Shown in pieces: positions 34,598 to 43,020 of a stretch of DNA of 64,000 bases (position 1 is the first letter of the stretch; every line of letters starts with the position of its first letter). A program made the position numbers and the translations under genes. The DNA is taken from NCBI GenBank assembly GCA_021802825.1, contig JAJZRG010000017.1, forward strand, positions 1-64,000, given 5' to 3'. The notes under the pieces were generated by a model. It did no database searches, had not been told where the DNA came from, and was given only the letters and a program-made list of their open reading frames with translations. The stretch comes from Chloroflexota bacterium (GTDB taxonomy: Bacteria > Chloroflexota > Limnocylindria > Limnocylindrales > CSP1-4).

Positions 34598-35777
34598 TCC
34601 CGACGTCGTGGTCGCCGGGCACGTCTGCCTGGACGTCATCCCCGAGATCGCAATACGGGCGGACGACCGGGCGGGTTTCGTGATGCCCGGCGTGCTGCGT
34701 GAGGTTGGGCCAGCGCTGCTGTCCACGGGTGGCGTCGTGGCCAACACCGGATTGGCGATGGACCGGTTGGGCATCCCGGTGCGGCTGGTGGGCAAGGTTG
34801 GCGACGACGCCTTCGGACATATCGTGGCTGACCTGCTGTCAAGGCGGTCGGTTCGGGCGGTCGCGGACCTGATCATCGAGCCGGGTGCCACGACGTCCTA
34901 CTCGCTCGTGATCAGCATGCCGGGCGTGGACCGGACGTTCCTGCACCACGCCGGCGCCAACGATTCGTTCCGGGCGGAGGATGTGGACGCCACCGCGCTC
35001 GCCGGCGTGCGCCTGTTCCACTTCGGGTATCCGCCCCTGATGCGCGGGATGTACGCGAACGGCGGCGCCGAGCTCGCGAGGCTGCTCGCGAGAGCAGGCA
35101 GGGCGGGCTGCACCACGTCGCTGGACATGGCCCGGCCTGACCCCACCGCCGACTCGGGGCGCGCAGACTGGGCGGCGGTCCTAACGGCGGCCCTGCCGCA
35201 CACGGACGTGTTCGTGCCCAGCCTCGACGACCTGACGGTCATGCTCGGGGACTCCGGTGCCGCACAGACGGGGGCGGCACCCGGTGCGGGGCCGGACCCG
35301 TCGCGCCTGGGCAAGATCGCCGATCGCCTGCTCGCACTGGGCGCAGGCGCTGTCATGATCAAGCTCGGGTCGAACGGAGCCTACTTGCGCACGTCCGGGC
35401 GCGATCGACTGGCCCGAGCAGGCGCGGCGGCACCTGACCAGCCGGACGCCTGGGCGGACCGTGAGCTGTGGTCGCCGTGCTTCGTTGCCGATGTCGTGGG
35501 GACGACAGGTGCCGGCGACGCGACCGCTGCAGGGCTGCTGGCCGGCCTGCTCCACGGCCAGGGGCCGGAAGATGCGCTGACGAGCGCGGTGGCCGTCGGC
35601 GGCTGCAGTGTGGAGGTGGCCGATTCTGTGTCCGGGGTCCTCAGCTGGGAGGCCACGCAGGCTCGCATGCGTTCTGGATGGAGCCGGGCTGCCCTCGAGT
35701 TGCCGCCTCCATGGCGCTACCATCCGACGACCGGTCTGTGGTCTGGCCCGCGCGATCGCGCGGCGGGGACCCGCTAA
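34587..35777 (+). CDS. PfkB-family carbohydrate kinase (1)
   Basis: Ribokinase-fold kinase of 396 aa. 'STGGVVANTGLAMDRLGIPV' and 'GKVGDDAFGHIVADLLSRR' form the N-terminal substrate lid region; 'TTGAGDATAAGLLAGLLHGQ' contains the catalytic Asp and anion hole. An insertion of about 25 residues ('QTGAAPGAGPDP' region) is unusual. It overlaps the epimerase gene, so both are coexpressed. It meets the second PfkB gene tail to tail, the two stops overlapping by 4 bp. Candidate sugar or ketose kinase of the regulon. Confidence 0.9.
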   Translation: MRPDPDVVVAGHVCLDVIPEIAIRADDRAGFVMPGVLREVGPALLSTGGVVANTGLAMDRLGIPVRLVGKVGDDAFGHIVADLLSRRSVRAVADLIIEPGATTSYSLVISMPGVDRTFLHHAGANDSFRAEDVDATALAGVRLFHFGYPPLMRGMYANGGAELARLLARAGRAGCTTSLDMARPDPTADSGRADWAAVLTAALPHTDVFVPSLDDLTVMLGDSGAAQTGAAPGAGPDPSRLGKIADRLLALGAGAVMIKLGSNGAYLRTSGRDRLARAGAAAPDQPDAWADRELWSPCFVADVVGTTGAGDATAAGLLAGLLHGQGPEDALTSAVAVGGCSVEVADSVSGVLSWEATQARMRSGWSRAALELPPPWRYHPTTGLWSGPRDRAAGTR

Positions 35778-36709
35778 GCCATGCGCTGGGCCGAGGCTGA
35801 CAGGCCAGTCGCGGAGGGTCGGGCAAGGTACTGATCGAGCGAATCGATCGTGGATTCGAGCGGTCCACGCACACCGACCGAGTCAGAGGCCACCTGCACG
35901 GCGACCCTCGCGCTCGCCACAGGGTCGAGTCCGGCGAGCCTCGCGACCACGAAACCCGCAGCGAAGATGTCGCCCGCCCCGTCGGGGTCCACCTCGGTGA
36001 CGGCGGGTGCCGGGACACGCCATCGGCCATCGCTGGTGACCACGGTGGCGCCGTTGGGACCGTTCTTGTGGCACACGATGGCGCCCCGGCCCGTGATCGC
36101 GACCTCGTCACCGCCAAGCGCCTCAAGCTCACCGGCCGATGCCAGGACCACCTCCGCAGCGTCGAGCAGCACCTCGAACTGCCGGCGAGTCCGCTCCGAG
36201 AGGTCGTTCGCGCGCACGTTGGGGTCGAAAGAGATGCGCACGCCATCGCGGATCGCCCGCTCCACGGCACGCCAGCACGTCTCGCCGGTGGCGCCGCCGA
36301 ACCATAGCGTGGCCCCCGACACGTGCAGCCAGTCCGGGGGCGGATCAACATCGAGCGTCTCGGGCCCAGCCGACAGCGCCGCAGATCCCTCGACGTGGAA
36401 CCCGAACTTGCGCCGGCCACCGCCCTCGTACCAAATGAACACTGAGGCTGTCGGTCGAACAGGGTCGACGACCAGGTTCCGCAGCGCCAGCCCGTCGCGC
36501 GCCAATCGCGCCCGGAACTGGGCGCCGAAGGCGTCGTCACCCACGCCGGCGACGAGGTCCACCTCCGCCCCGAGCCGGGCCGAGGCGCTGGCGAAGATAA
36601 CCGGGGCACCACTGGGGAACGGCCCGTGGAACGCGAGCTCGGACTCGCCCGGGTACGTCATGAACGCGGTGATTGCCTCGCCCACCACGAGGATCCGCGC
36701 CCCGGTCAC
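35774..36709 (-). CDS. PfkB-family carbohydrate kinase (2)
   Basis: Ribokinase-fold kinase of 311 aa, only distantly related to its neighbour. It starts 'ILVVGEAITAFMTYPGESEL', more like fructokinase/KDG kinase. The active-site signature is 'DPDGAGDIFAAGFVVARLAG', with Pro-Asp where Thr-Thr is usual and the catalytic Asp retained. Its GTG overlaps the stop of the AGE isomerase gene, so it likely phosphorylates the ketose that enzyme makes. Confidence 0.9.
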   Translation of the reverse strand: MTGARILVVGEAITAFMTYPGESELAFHGPFPSGAPVIFASASARLGAEVDLVAGVGDDAFGAQFRARLARDGLALRNLVVDPVRPTASVFIWYEGGGRRKFGFHVEGSAALSAGPETLDVDPPPDWLHVSGATLWFGGATGETCWRAVERAIRDGVRISFDPNVRANDLSERTRRQFEVLLDAAEVVLASAGELEALGGDEVAITGRGAIVCHKNGPNGATVVTSDGRWRVPAPAVTEVDPDGAGDIFAAGFVVARLAGLDPVASARVAVQVASDSVGVRGPLESTIDSLDQYLARPSATGLSASAQRMA

Positions 36710-37947
36710 GATTTCCTCGAGGTGCTTGTGTCACCCGGCCGCAGCCCGAGGCCAACGGGCAGGTCTGGGAACAGGCAGGCCTGGTACGCGTGGTACGAGT
36801 CGGGCTTCCCCGACCAGACCGAGGATGCCGGGGTACCGTCGGGCGCGAGCTCGGAGTGCCATCCGCCTGCCTCGCGATCGCAGAAGTAGCGGTCCACCTC
36901 GGCCCACAGCCGTGACGCGGCGTCCCGCGCCCGCCCGCTGCCCGTCCTCCGTGCAAGCGCATCGGCCGCCAGGATGCCCTCGGCCGTGACCCAGAAGAGG
37001 CGCGCCTCGACCACGGGGCGATTGTCCCAGTCCACGGTATAGGGGCATCCGATCGAGGTGGGTTCGGGCCAGCCCAGCCCGTAGCCATTCGCGAATAGGG
37101 CTGCGGCGCCCTCGGCCAGCCAAGCGGGCGGTTCGTCGAGCGCCGCGTCGATCGCCAGCAGAAGGCGCGACCACTCGAGCCAGTGGCCGATAGTCAGGCC
37201 GTAGGGCCGGAAGTGGTCGCCCGGGTCTTCGGCGCCGAAGTCGAGCACGGGCCGCCATTCCCGGTCGAAGTGCTCCACGACGCGCCAGCCCGCCTGCCGC
37301 GCGGGCCCGTCCACCACCCGCTCCGCGATCCGCAGGGCGTCGCGCGCGAGCGACCGGTCGCCCAGCGCTGCGGCCGCCGTGAGCAGCGCCTCGACGGTGT
37401 GCATGTTCGCGTTCGCGCCGCGGTACGGCTCCTCGCCCCTCCAGTCGGCACCCAGGTAGCGCTCGCGCACGGTGCCGGTCGCGGGTTCCCAGAACCGGCG
37501 CTGCACGACATCCAGCGCGCGGCCGAGCAGGTCCCTCGCCCCGGGGATCCCGGCGGCGGTGCCCGTGGCGGCGGCCAGCACCACGAATGCGTGGCCGTAG
37601 GCAGCCTTGGAGGCCTCCACCGGGGTGCCGTCCGGCGCGACCGCCTCGTACCACCCGCCGTGGCGGCGGTCCTCGAAGAGGCGACCGAGTGCATCGATCC
37701 CGGAGGCGGCGATCGACCTCGCCTGCCTCGATTCCGCGTGGATCGCCTCCAGCCCGAAGATGTGCGTCATCCGAGCGTTGATCCACAGGTGCAGGGGCTG
37801 GGATGCGTCCGGGGCGCCGAGGTCGTCAAGCCAGGCGAACCCTCCTGACGAGACGACCGACCGCTCCGCGAAGCCGATGAGCCGAGCGCGTTCCGCTGTG
37901 CGCCAAGCGCGGTCGCCGGGGACAAGCGGGGTTGTGTCCATGTGCAC
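36706..37947 (-). CDS. AGE-family sugar isomerase (YihS/mannose isomerase-like)
   Basis: Alpha6/alpha6-barrel aldose-ketose isomerase of 413 aa. 'GGFAWLDDLGAP', 'LWINARMTHIFGLEA' (R59), 'RGANANMHTVEALL' (H183), 'LTIGHWLEWSRLLL' (H255) and 'KPDSYHAYQACLFPD' (H386) correspond to the catalytic arginine and histidines known for YihS. The family includes sulfoquinovose and mannose isomerases, and the sequence does not separate them. AGGAG precedes a GTG (4 nt) and a second in-frame ATG (10 nt). First gene of a two-gene operon with a PfkB kinase. Confidence 0.88.
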   Translation of the reverse strand: MHMDTTPLVPGDRAWRTAERARLIGFAERSVVSSGGFAWLDDLGAPDASQPLHLWINARMTHIFGLEAIHAESRQARSIAASGIDALGRLFEDRRHGGWYEAVAPDGTPVEASKAAYGHAFVVLAAATGTAAGIPGARDLLGRALDVVQRRFWEPATGTVRERYLGADWRGEEPYRGANANMHTVEALLTAAAALGDRSLARDALRIAERVVDGPARQAGWRVVEHFDREWRPVLDFGAEDPGDHFRPYGLTIGHWLEWSRLLLAIDAALDEPPAWLAEGAAALFANGYGLGWPEPTSIGCPYTVDWDNRPVVEARLFWVTAEGILAADALARRTGSGRARDAASRLWAEVDRYFCDREAGGWHSELAPDGTPASSVWSGKPDSYHAYQACLFPDLPVGLGLRPGDTSTSRKS

Positions 37948-38025
37948 GCCACTCCTGTCGGGGTTCCGCGCCCCGGGACGGGCGGCGCGGAGGGCGGTCT
38001 GACCGAGGCGAGGCAGCTGCCCTGT

Positions 38026-38050
38026 CCCGGCCCTTGGGCTCAGGGCCGGG
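38026..38050 (-). terminator. Terminator-like hairpin after the sugar ABC operon
   Basis: CCCGGCCCT - 7-nt loop - AGGGCCGGG, a perfect 9-bp stem located 109 nt past the permease stop and before the AGE gene start. It lacks a U-tract on the expected side but separates the ABC operon from the AGE gene. Confidence 0.5.
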
Positions 38051-38158
38051 CACGGCTATCCCGCGGGAAGAGACATCTCTCCTGCTGCCCGGCGCATCGC
38101 GGCGAATGGGGCATGGGGTGGTGGGGCGATGGGACGATGGGAGGCGCTGCCGCGACGA

Positions 38159-39223
38159 TCAGCGACCCCCCTGTGAGCTGCGCCGGATACGATCAAGCCA
38201 AACGGCAAGGATCAGCACCGCACCGACGGCGACCATCTGCCAGTAGGGCTGGACGCCCATGATGATGAAGCCGTTCTGGAGGATGGCCGGGATCCAGACG
38301 CCGACGATGGTGCCGAACACGGTCGCCACCCCGCCGAACAGGCTGGTGCCGCCGAGGGCGACCGCCGTGATCGCCTGGAGATTGTCGGTCGAGTGTCCGG
38401 CGACCGATGTCGTCGAGAAGTAGCCCAGCGACAGGAAGCCGCCGAACCCCGACGCGAAGCCGCCGAGTGTGTACACCAGCACCAGGTGGCGCTCCACCTT
38501 GATGCCCACCCGCCGCGCCGCCTCGGAGCTGCTGCCGATGGCAAGCGTGTGGCGCCCGAACACTGACAGGTTGAGCATCACGATCCCCACGATCGCCACG
38601 ATCACAGCGATGATGATCAGGTTGGGAATCCCAAACAGCAGGCTAGCCGAGGACACGGGGTTGATCGCGTAGGTCGCGATGTTGACGCCGTTCTGCATGA
38701 GCAGCGCCACGCCAAGGCCGCCGCCCAGCGTGCCAAGGGTCGCAAGCATCGCGGGGACCCGCATGTAGGCGACGACCACGCCATTGATGAGCCCGACGAG
38801 TGTCCCGGCGGCCAGCGAGAAGGCCAGCGCGATGAGGATGTAGCCGATCCCTGACTGGTCGGCGTTGAGATCCACGGCAGTGCCACCGCCGACCGGGATC
38901 ATGCTCAACGCCTTCACCGCGAACACCTCGCCCAGCACGATGCCGGACGGGATGGACAGGTCGATGCCGCCGGTCGCGATCACGAACGTCGTGCCGACGC
39001 TGACGACGGTCAGGATGGCGACGTTCTGGGCCAGCAGCTTGAAGTTGGTGATGGTGCCGAACTTGCCCGGCGCCATGACCGAGAACAGCACCATCACGAG
39101 CAGCAGGAACGCGAACGTGATGAAGGTCGGCGAGGTGAAGACGCGCCGCATTCGCGAGCCGATGGTGTCCGCCGAAGCCGGGGCGACCGCGTTGTCGGTC
39201 CCGTCGGGTGTCTGCGCGCTCAT
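38159..39223 (-). CDS. Sugar ABC transporter permease (RbsC/FrcC-like)
   Basis: Inner-membrane permease of 354 aa with eight to ten hydrophobic segments. RbsC-family blocks: 'FVIATGGIDLSIPSGIVLGE', 'MRVPAMLATLGTLGG' and 'ITAVALGGTSLFGGVATVFG'. Homodimer partner of the ATPase encoded just upstream, with which it overlaps by ATGA. Belongs to the CUT2 class that imports pentoses, hexoses and related sugars. Confidence 0.95.
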   Translation of the reverse strand: MSAQTPDGTDNAVAPASADTIGSRMRRVFTSPTFITFAFLLLVMVLFSVMAPGKFGTITNFKLLAQNVAILTVVSVGTTFVIATGGIDLSIPSGIVLGEVFAVKALSMIPVGGGTAVDLNADQSGIGYILIALAFSLAAGTLVGLINGVVVAYMRVPAMLATLGTLGGGLGVALLMQNGVNIATYAINPVSSASLLFGIPNLIIIAVIVAIVGIVMLNLSVFGRHTLAIGSSSEAARRVGIKVERHLVLVYTLGGFASGFGGFLSLGYFSTTSVAGHSTDNLQAITAVALGGTSLFGGVATVFGTIVGVWIPAILQNGFIIMGVQPYWQMVAVGAVLILAVWLDRIRRSSQGGR

Positions 39224-39993
39224 GCGGCGACCTCGTTGCTGAATGCGCCAGAGATGGCGGCGATGAGCTGGTCCACGTTGACTTCACCGCCCCTGAAGCG
39301 GGCGACGCGCGAGCCGAGCCGCAGCACCTCGATCCGGTCCGCAACCTCGAGCACTTGTGGCAGGTTGTGCGAGATGAAGACCACCGCGAGACCCCGGTCC
39401 CGGATCGATCGGATGAGGTCCAGGACCTTGGCCGTCTGGATCACGCCCAACGCCGCCGTCGGCTCGTCGAGCATGATCACGTGCCGAGCCCACATGGCCG
39501 CACGGGCGATCGCCACGGATTGCCGCTGGCCTCCGGAGAACGATGCCACCGGGACCCGCAGGTCCTGCACGAGACCGACGCCAAGGTCGGCGAAGCTCTT
39601 GGCGGTCCTCCGGCGCATTTCGGCCTGATCGTGGAAGAAGTGCATCCGGCGGATCTCACGGCCCAAGAACACGTTGGCCGCCGCGTCGAGGTCGGGCGCA
39701 AGGGCGAGGTCCTGGTAGACCGTCTCGATGCCCAGCGCGGTCGCGGCAACCGGGTCCGCGAAGGTCACCTCGCGACCGTCGATACGGATAGTCCCTCCGT
39801 CGGGCTGCAGCGTCCCGGCCAGGATCTTCACGAGGGTGGACTTGCCGGCACCGTTGTCGCCGACGAGTGCCGTGACCTCACCCGGGAAGGCCTCGAATGA
39901 CGCGCCGCGGAGTGCGTGGACATGGTTGAAGTTCTTGATGATCGACTCTGCCGCGATGGCTGGCGCGATCGTTCCGTCCACGCGAGCCGTCAT
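39220..39993 (-). CDS. Sugar ABC transporter ATPase (single-domain, FrcA-like)
   Basis: ATPase of 257 aa. Walker A 'VGDNGAGKSTLVKILAG', signature 'SFSGGQRQSVAIARA' and Walker B 'VIMLDEPTAALG' are intact. It has one nucleotide-binding domain, unlike the tandem RbsA type. GGAGG 7 nt before ATG 39993 sets the start; the frame is open upstream through a hairpin region but with no further start signal. Energises import with the adjacent permease and binding protein. Confidence 0.95.
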   Translation of the reverse strand: MTARVDGTIAPAIAAESIIKNFNHVHALRGASFEAFPGEVTALVGDNGAGKSTLVKILAGTLQPDGGTIRIDGREVTFADPVAATALGIETVYQDLALAPDLDAAANVFLGREIRRMHFFHDQAEMRRRTAKSFADLGVGLVQDLRVPVASFSGGQRQSVAIARAAMWARHVIMLDEPTAALGVIQTAKVLDLIRSIRDRGLAVVFISHNLPQVLEVADRIEVLRLGSRVARFRGGEVNVDQLIAAISGAFSNEVAA

Positions 39994-40153
39994 TCGGTGC
40001 CCTCCAGGTGGGCGGTGGAGCACGCCCACCGCGTCGGCATGATGCGTCTCTCGGATTGTCCGCGGCCTAATGCCCGGGTCCAGTCTATGCGCCCTTGGTG
40101 GTCGGTTCTCCGGGTCGGGCGGAGGGGAGTCCTCCCGGCCACGGGCAAGAACT

Positions 40154-40182
40154 GGCCCCCGCGGCGACTCCCGGCGGGGGCC
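40154..40182 (-). terminator. Second hairpin between binding-protein and ATPase genes
   Basis: GGCCCCCGC / GCGGGGGCC, perfect 9-bp stem with 11-nt loop. It follows the stronger hairpin at 40215-40248 and together they may attenuate transcription into the ATPase and permease genes. Confidence 0.45.
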
Positions 40183-40214
40183 CGGATCGACGCCCCGCAA
40201 CGGGGGTGTCGTGT

Positions 40215-40248
40215 GCTGGTGGCGAAGTCCTGCGACTCCGCCACCAGC
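40215..40248 (-). terminator. Strong stem-loop just after the sugar-binding protein gene
   Basis: Arms of 15 nt (40215-40229 and 40234-40248) pair at 14 positions with a 4-nt CTGC loop, beginning 14 nt past the binding-protein stop. Such hairpins in sugar ABC operons stabilise the binding-protein message and reduce downstream expression; that role is inferred. Confidence 0.65.
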
Positions 40249-40261
40249 GAGAAGGCCGGGG

Positions 40262-41281
40262 TCAGCTTCCGCAGTTCGCCTTGTAGATGTACTTGGCGAC
40301 GTCGGGCTGGTTCATATTGTCCTTGGTGACCACGATGGACTCAGTCTGGATCTGGGCGGTGACCGGGGCGCCGGTCAGCGCATTGACAGCCTGCTGGATG
40401 CCCTGGAAGCCGATGTCGTAGGGCTTCTGGGCGACGAGCGCCTGGACGTCGCCGGCCTGGAGCTGCTTGATCTGGTCGGGTCCGGCATCGAAGCCGACAA
40501 CCTTGACGGTGCCGGACTTGCCGGCCTGCTTGATGCCCGTCGCGACACCCTGGGCGGTGAACAGGTTGGTGGCGAAGACGCCGGCGAGGTCCGGGGTCGC
40601 CTGGAGGGCGGCCGTGATGACCTGGGCGCCGGTGGACGCCTGATTGTGGGAGTACTGCGTGTCGCTGACGAGCGTGTAGCCGAGCACCTTGGCCTCATCG
40701 ACGAAGCCCTTGACGCGGAGGTCAACCGTGGACACGCCGGGGTCGGTCGAGATGACGAGCACCTTGGCGCCTGCGGCAAGCCCGAGCTGCTGGAGCGCGT
40801 CGGCCGCCTTCTTGCCGCCGAGCACGTTGTCGGTGGCGATCCGGGACACGCCGATGGACGGGTCGTCGACGACGGTGTCCACAAGGACGATCTTGGTGCC
40901 GCCGTCCTGAATGGTCTTGAGCGGGGTGACCGAGGCCTTGACGTCGTTCGGGGCGACCAGCAGCGCATCGGGCTTGGCGGCCGCGACCGCGCTCAGCATC
41001 GGGTTCTGGAGAGTTGCGTCGAACTTGTCCGGGCCCTGGGTGTCGAGGCTCACGCCAGCGGCCTTGGCCGCATCCTGCGCGCCGCACTGCATCGAGACGT
41101 AGAACGGATCGCCCTTCACACCGACCATCAGCGTGATCTTCTTGCCGGCGGCGGAGGCCTGCGAGGCGGCGGCCTGCGAGGCGGCGGCCTGCGAGGCGGG
41201 CGCGGGGGACGCCGCGCTACTGCAGGCTCCGACGAGCACAGACGCCACGATCCCGGCGGCCACAAACTTGGCTGATCTCAC
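40262..41281 (-). CDS. Sugar ABC transporter substrate-binding lipoprotein (RbsB-like)
   Basis: Extracytoplasmic type-1 binding protein of 339 aa. The lipobox 'VLVGAC' puts the lipidated Cys at residue 20, followed by an Ala/Ser linker containing three copies of an ASQAA-like unit encoded by a 15-bp DNA repeat. Domain blocks: 'MVGVKGDPFYVSMQCGAQDA', 'DALLVAPNDVKASVTPL' and 'DLAGVFATNLFTAQGV'. The GTG start has AGGAGGAG 7 nt upstream. Its promoter carries a LacI-type operator. It delivers the sugar to the permease/ATPase encoded downstream. Confidence 0.94.
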   Translation of the reverse strand: MRSAKFVAAGIVASVLVGACSSAASPAPASQAAASQAAASQASAAGKKITLMVGVKGDPFYVSMQCGAQDAAKAAGVSLDTQGPDKFDATLQNPMLSAVAAAKPDALLVAPNDVKASVTPLKTIQDGGTKIVLVDTVVDDPSIGVSRIATDNVLGGKKAADALQQLGLAAGAKVLVISTDPGVSTVDLRVKGFVDEAKVLGYTLVSDTQYSHNQASTGAQVITAALQATPDLAGVFATNLFTAQGVATGIKQAGKSGTVKVVGFDAGPDQIKQLQAGDVQALVAQKPYDIGFQGIQQAVNALTGAPVTAQIQTESIVVTKDNMNQPDVAKYIYKANCGS

Positions 41282-41313
41282 CGAAGCTCCTCCTGTCCAA
41301 GTGCTTTCTTGGC

Positions 41314-41325
41314 ATGCCGTTTCGC
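41314..41325. promoter_or_regulatory. Secondary LacI-type half operator in the binding-protein leader
   Basis: ATGCCGTTTCGC shares CGTTTCGC with the main operators at 41452, 44196 and 45471. It lies 33 nt before the GTG start and about 130 bp from the primary operator, a spacing that would allow looping. Confidence 0.35.
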
Positions 41326-41451
41326 GAATTCTGTCGAGCGGCCACACGCTTGCCGCCCGCACCAATCTCGGGAAACTGCAGTCCCTGCGTCGCGATCCTG
41401 CCTCAGCTGCGGGGCTGGGACAAAGCCCAGTAGCCTTTGAGCCGTACAGGC

Positions 41452-41494
41452 GCAAACGTTTCGCAGTTTAGGGACGCGTCGGATACGATGTCAA
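41452..41494 (-). promoter_or_regulatory. LacI-controlled promoter of the sugar ABC operon
   Basis: Minus strand: -35 TTGACA (41494-41489), 18-nt spacer, -10 TAAACT (41470-41465), directly followed by operator GCAAACGTTTCGC (41452-41464). The sequence around -35 (GCTTGACATCGT) is identical to that of the aldolase promoter at 44240. The leader to the start codon is about 170 nt. Confidence 0.75.
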
Positions 41495-41562
41495 GCCCAA
41501 GTTGCCGGAGCGTTTCGATTCGCAGCTCCAATCCGCAACACACGCCCCGCGGCGCGAGTTCG

Positions 41563-42111
41563 CTAGCGACATTCGGTGCCCAGATTCGCGCGGATCCAGC
41601 TGACAACCGGCCCGATGTCGAGCGACCCCACGTCGGAGGTGTCCAGCTTGAGGCACGGGCCAATCGCCATGGGCTTGGCAGTGCGGGCAAGGTCCATGAG
41701 TTCGGCGACGTAGGCCTCGGCACTTGGGTGACCTGCGTGCCGCTCACGGCCGGCGTAGCGCTGGGCGAGCAGGTCGGCCGGCGCGTAGCACCACAGCTCA
41801 ACCCATCGGTCACACCCGGCAGCGCGCAGCCCCCCCAGTACGGCGTCGTGCGGCGGAAGGCGGAACCAGGCATCGACGACGACCAGCGCATCGGGCGGGA
41901 AGTCCGCGATGAGCGCCCAGATCGCCCGCAGGCTGGCCCGTCCCAGTGCCCGCCCGAACTCCCGGTCACCGTCGCTGCCCAGCTCGTCGAACAGCTGCTC
42001 CTTGATCGTGTCGAGTGTCAGCAGCGGGACGCCGAGCGATTCCGAGACCGCTCGGGCAACGGTGGTCTTGCCCGACGCCGGAACGCCGTTGACGAGCACG
42101 ACTCGTTTCAT
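41563..42111 (-). CDS. P-loop kinase-like protein (AAA_33 type)
   Basis: Small nucleotide-binding protein of 182 aa. Walker A GVPASGKTT (9-17), a lid segment 'QRYAGRERHAGHPSAEAYVA' and 'DALVVVDAWFRLPPHDAV' match the gluconate-kinase/chloramphenicol-phosphotransferase-like group. It overlaps the ROK kinase gene by ATGA and is the last gene of the aldolase-ROK-kinase operon. Phosphorylation of a sugar acid or a toxic intermediate is possible; not determinable. Confidence 0.75.
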   Translation of the reverse strand: MKRVVLVNGVPASGKTTVARAVSESLGVPLLTLDTIKEQLFDELGSDGDREFGRALGRASLRAIWALIADFPPDALVVVDAWFRLPPHDAVLGGLRAAGCDRWVELWCYAPADLLAQRYAGRERHAGHPSAEAYVAELMDLARTAKPMAIGPCLKLDTSDVGSLDIGPVVSWIRANLGTECR

Positions 42112-43010
42112 GCCGACAACGCGATCAGCGCCGCGCCGACAACTCCCGCCGTGTCCCCGAGTGCGGCGGGGGCTGTCCGCGTGCTGTACCAGGACGATCC
42201 GGGAGGAGCCAAGCCCACAGCCCTTGCCGCAGCCTCGCCGAGCCCGCCCCCGAACAGGACGAGCTCCGGGTCAACGAGCGCGGTGATGATGTCGACGCCC
42301 GCGCGCAGGGAGGCAGCCCACCGCGCGACAACGGCCCGCGCTGCCGACTCACCCGCCGCGGCGCTGTCGAGCAGAGCAAAGGCGTCAACCGGTGTGGGCA
42401 GGCCAGCCTCGCACGCCATCCGATGAAGGCTTGTGCCCGAGGCGAACACCTCGAGGCAGCCGCGCCGGCCGCAGCGGCACACAGGCCCCCTCGGATCGAT
42501 CGTGAGGTGGCCCAGCTGCCCGGCGTTGCCACGTCCGGTCAGCATCTCGCCGCGGTCCGCGATTGCCCCTCCGACGCCAGTCCCGATGGTCAGCATCGCG
42601 CACGACCTGGCGCCCGACGCTGCTCCGACGGCTAGCTCCGCCGTGAGCGCTGCCCGACCGTCGTTATCGAGCACCACCCGCAGGCCCGTCCGCTCCGCGA
42701 GCTTCCCGGCAAGGTCAGTGCCCGCCAGGTTGAGGAAGCCAGCCGACATCACGCGCTGGCCGTCTCCGCTGACCTGACCCGGGACGCCGACCCCCAGATC
42801 GGTGGTACCCGACTCACGAACCTCCGCGACGAGATCGAGGATGAGGTCAACGACCGTCGGTCGGGAATCGGTCCTGACCCGAGTCAGTCGCGAAACCTGC
42901 CCACGGTCGTCAACGATGGCGACCCGGGCGTTCGTGCCCCCGAGGTCGACACCAATGGCCCTCCGACTGGGGCCCGGAACCGCCGACAGCGTCGGTGCGA
43001 CAGGGTCCAC
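42108..43010 (-). CDS. ROK-family sugar kinase
   Basis: Glucokinase/fructokinase/N-acyl-sugar kinase family member of 300 aa. The ATP motif 'GVDLGGTNARVAIVDD' begins at residue 20. 'LDNDGRAALTAELAVGAASG' carries the catalytic Asp. The zinc motif CRCGRRGCLE is intact and the ROK signature 'GHLTIDPRGP' precedes it. There is no N-terminal HTH, so it is an enzyme, not a repressor. GTG start 10 nt after the aldolase stop. Confidence 0.92.
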   Translation of the reverse strand: MDPVAPTLSAVPGPSRRAIGVDLGGTNARVAIVDDRGQVSRLTRVRTDSRPTVVDLILDLVAEVRESGTTDLGVGVPGQVSGDGQRVMSAGFLNLAGTDLAGKLAERTGLRVVLDNDGRAALTAELAVGAASGARSCAMLTIGTGVGGAIADRGEMLTGRGNAGQLGHLTIDPRGPVCRCGRRGCLEVFASGTSLHRMACEAGLPTPVDAFALLDSAAAGESAARAVVARWAASLRAGVDIITALVDPELVLFGGGLGEAAARAVGLAPPGSSWYSTRTAPAALGDTAGVVGAALIALSA

Positions 43011-43020
43011 CCTCGCCGCC

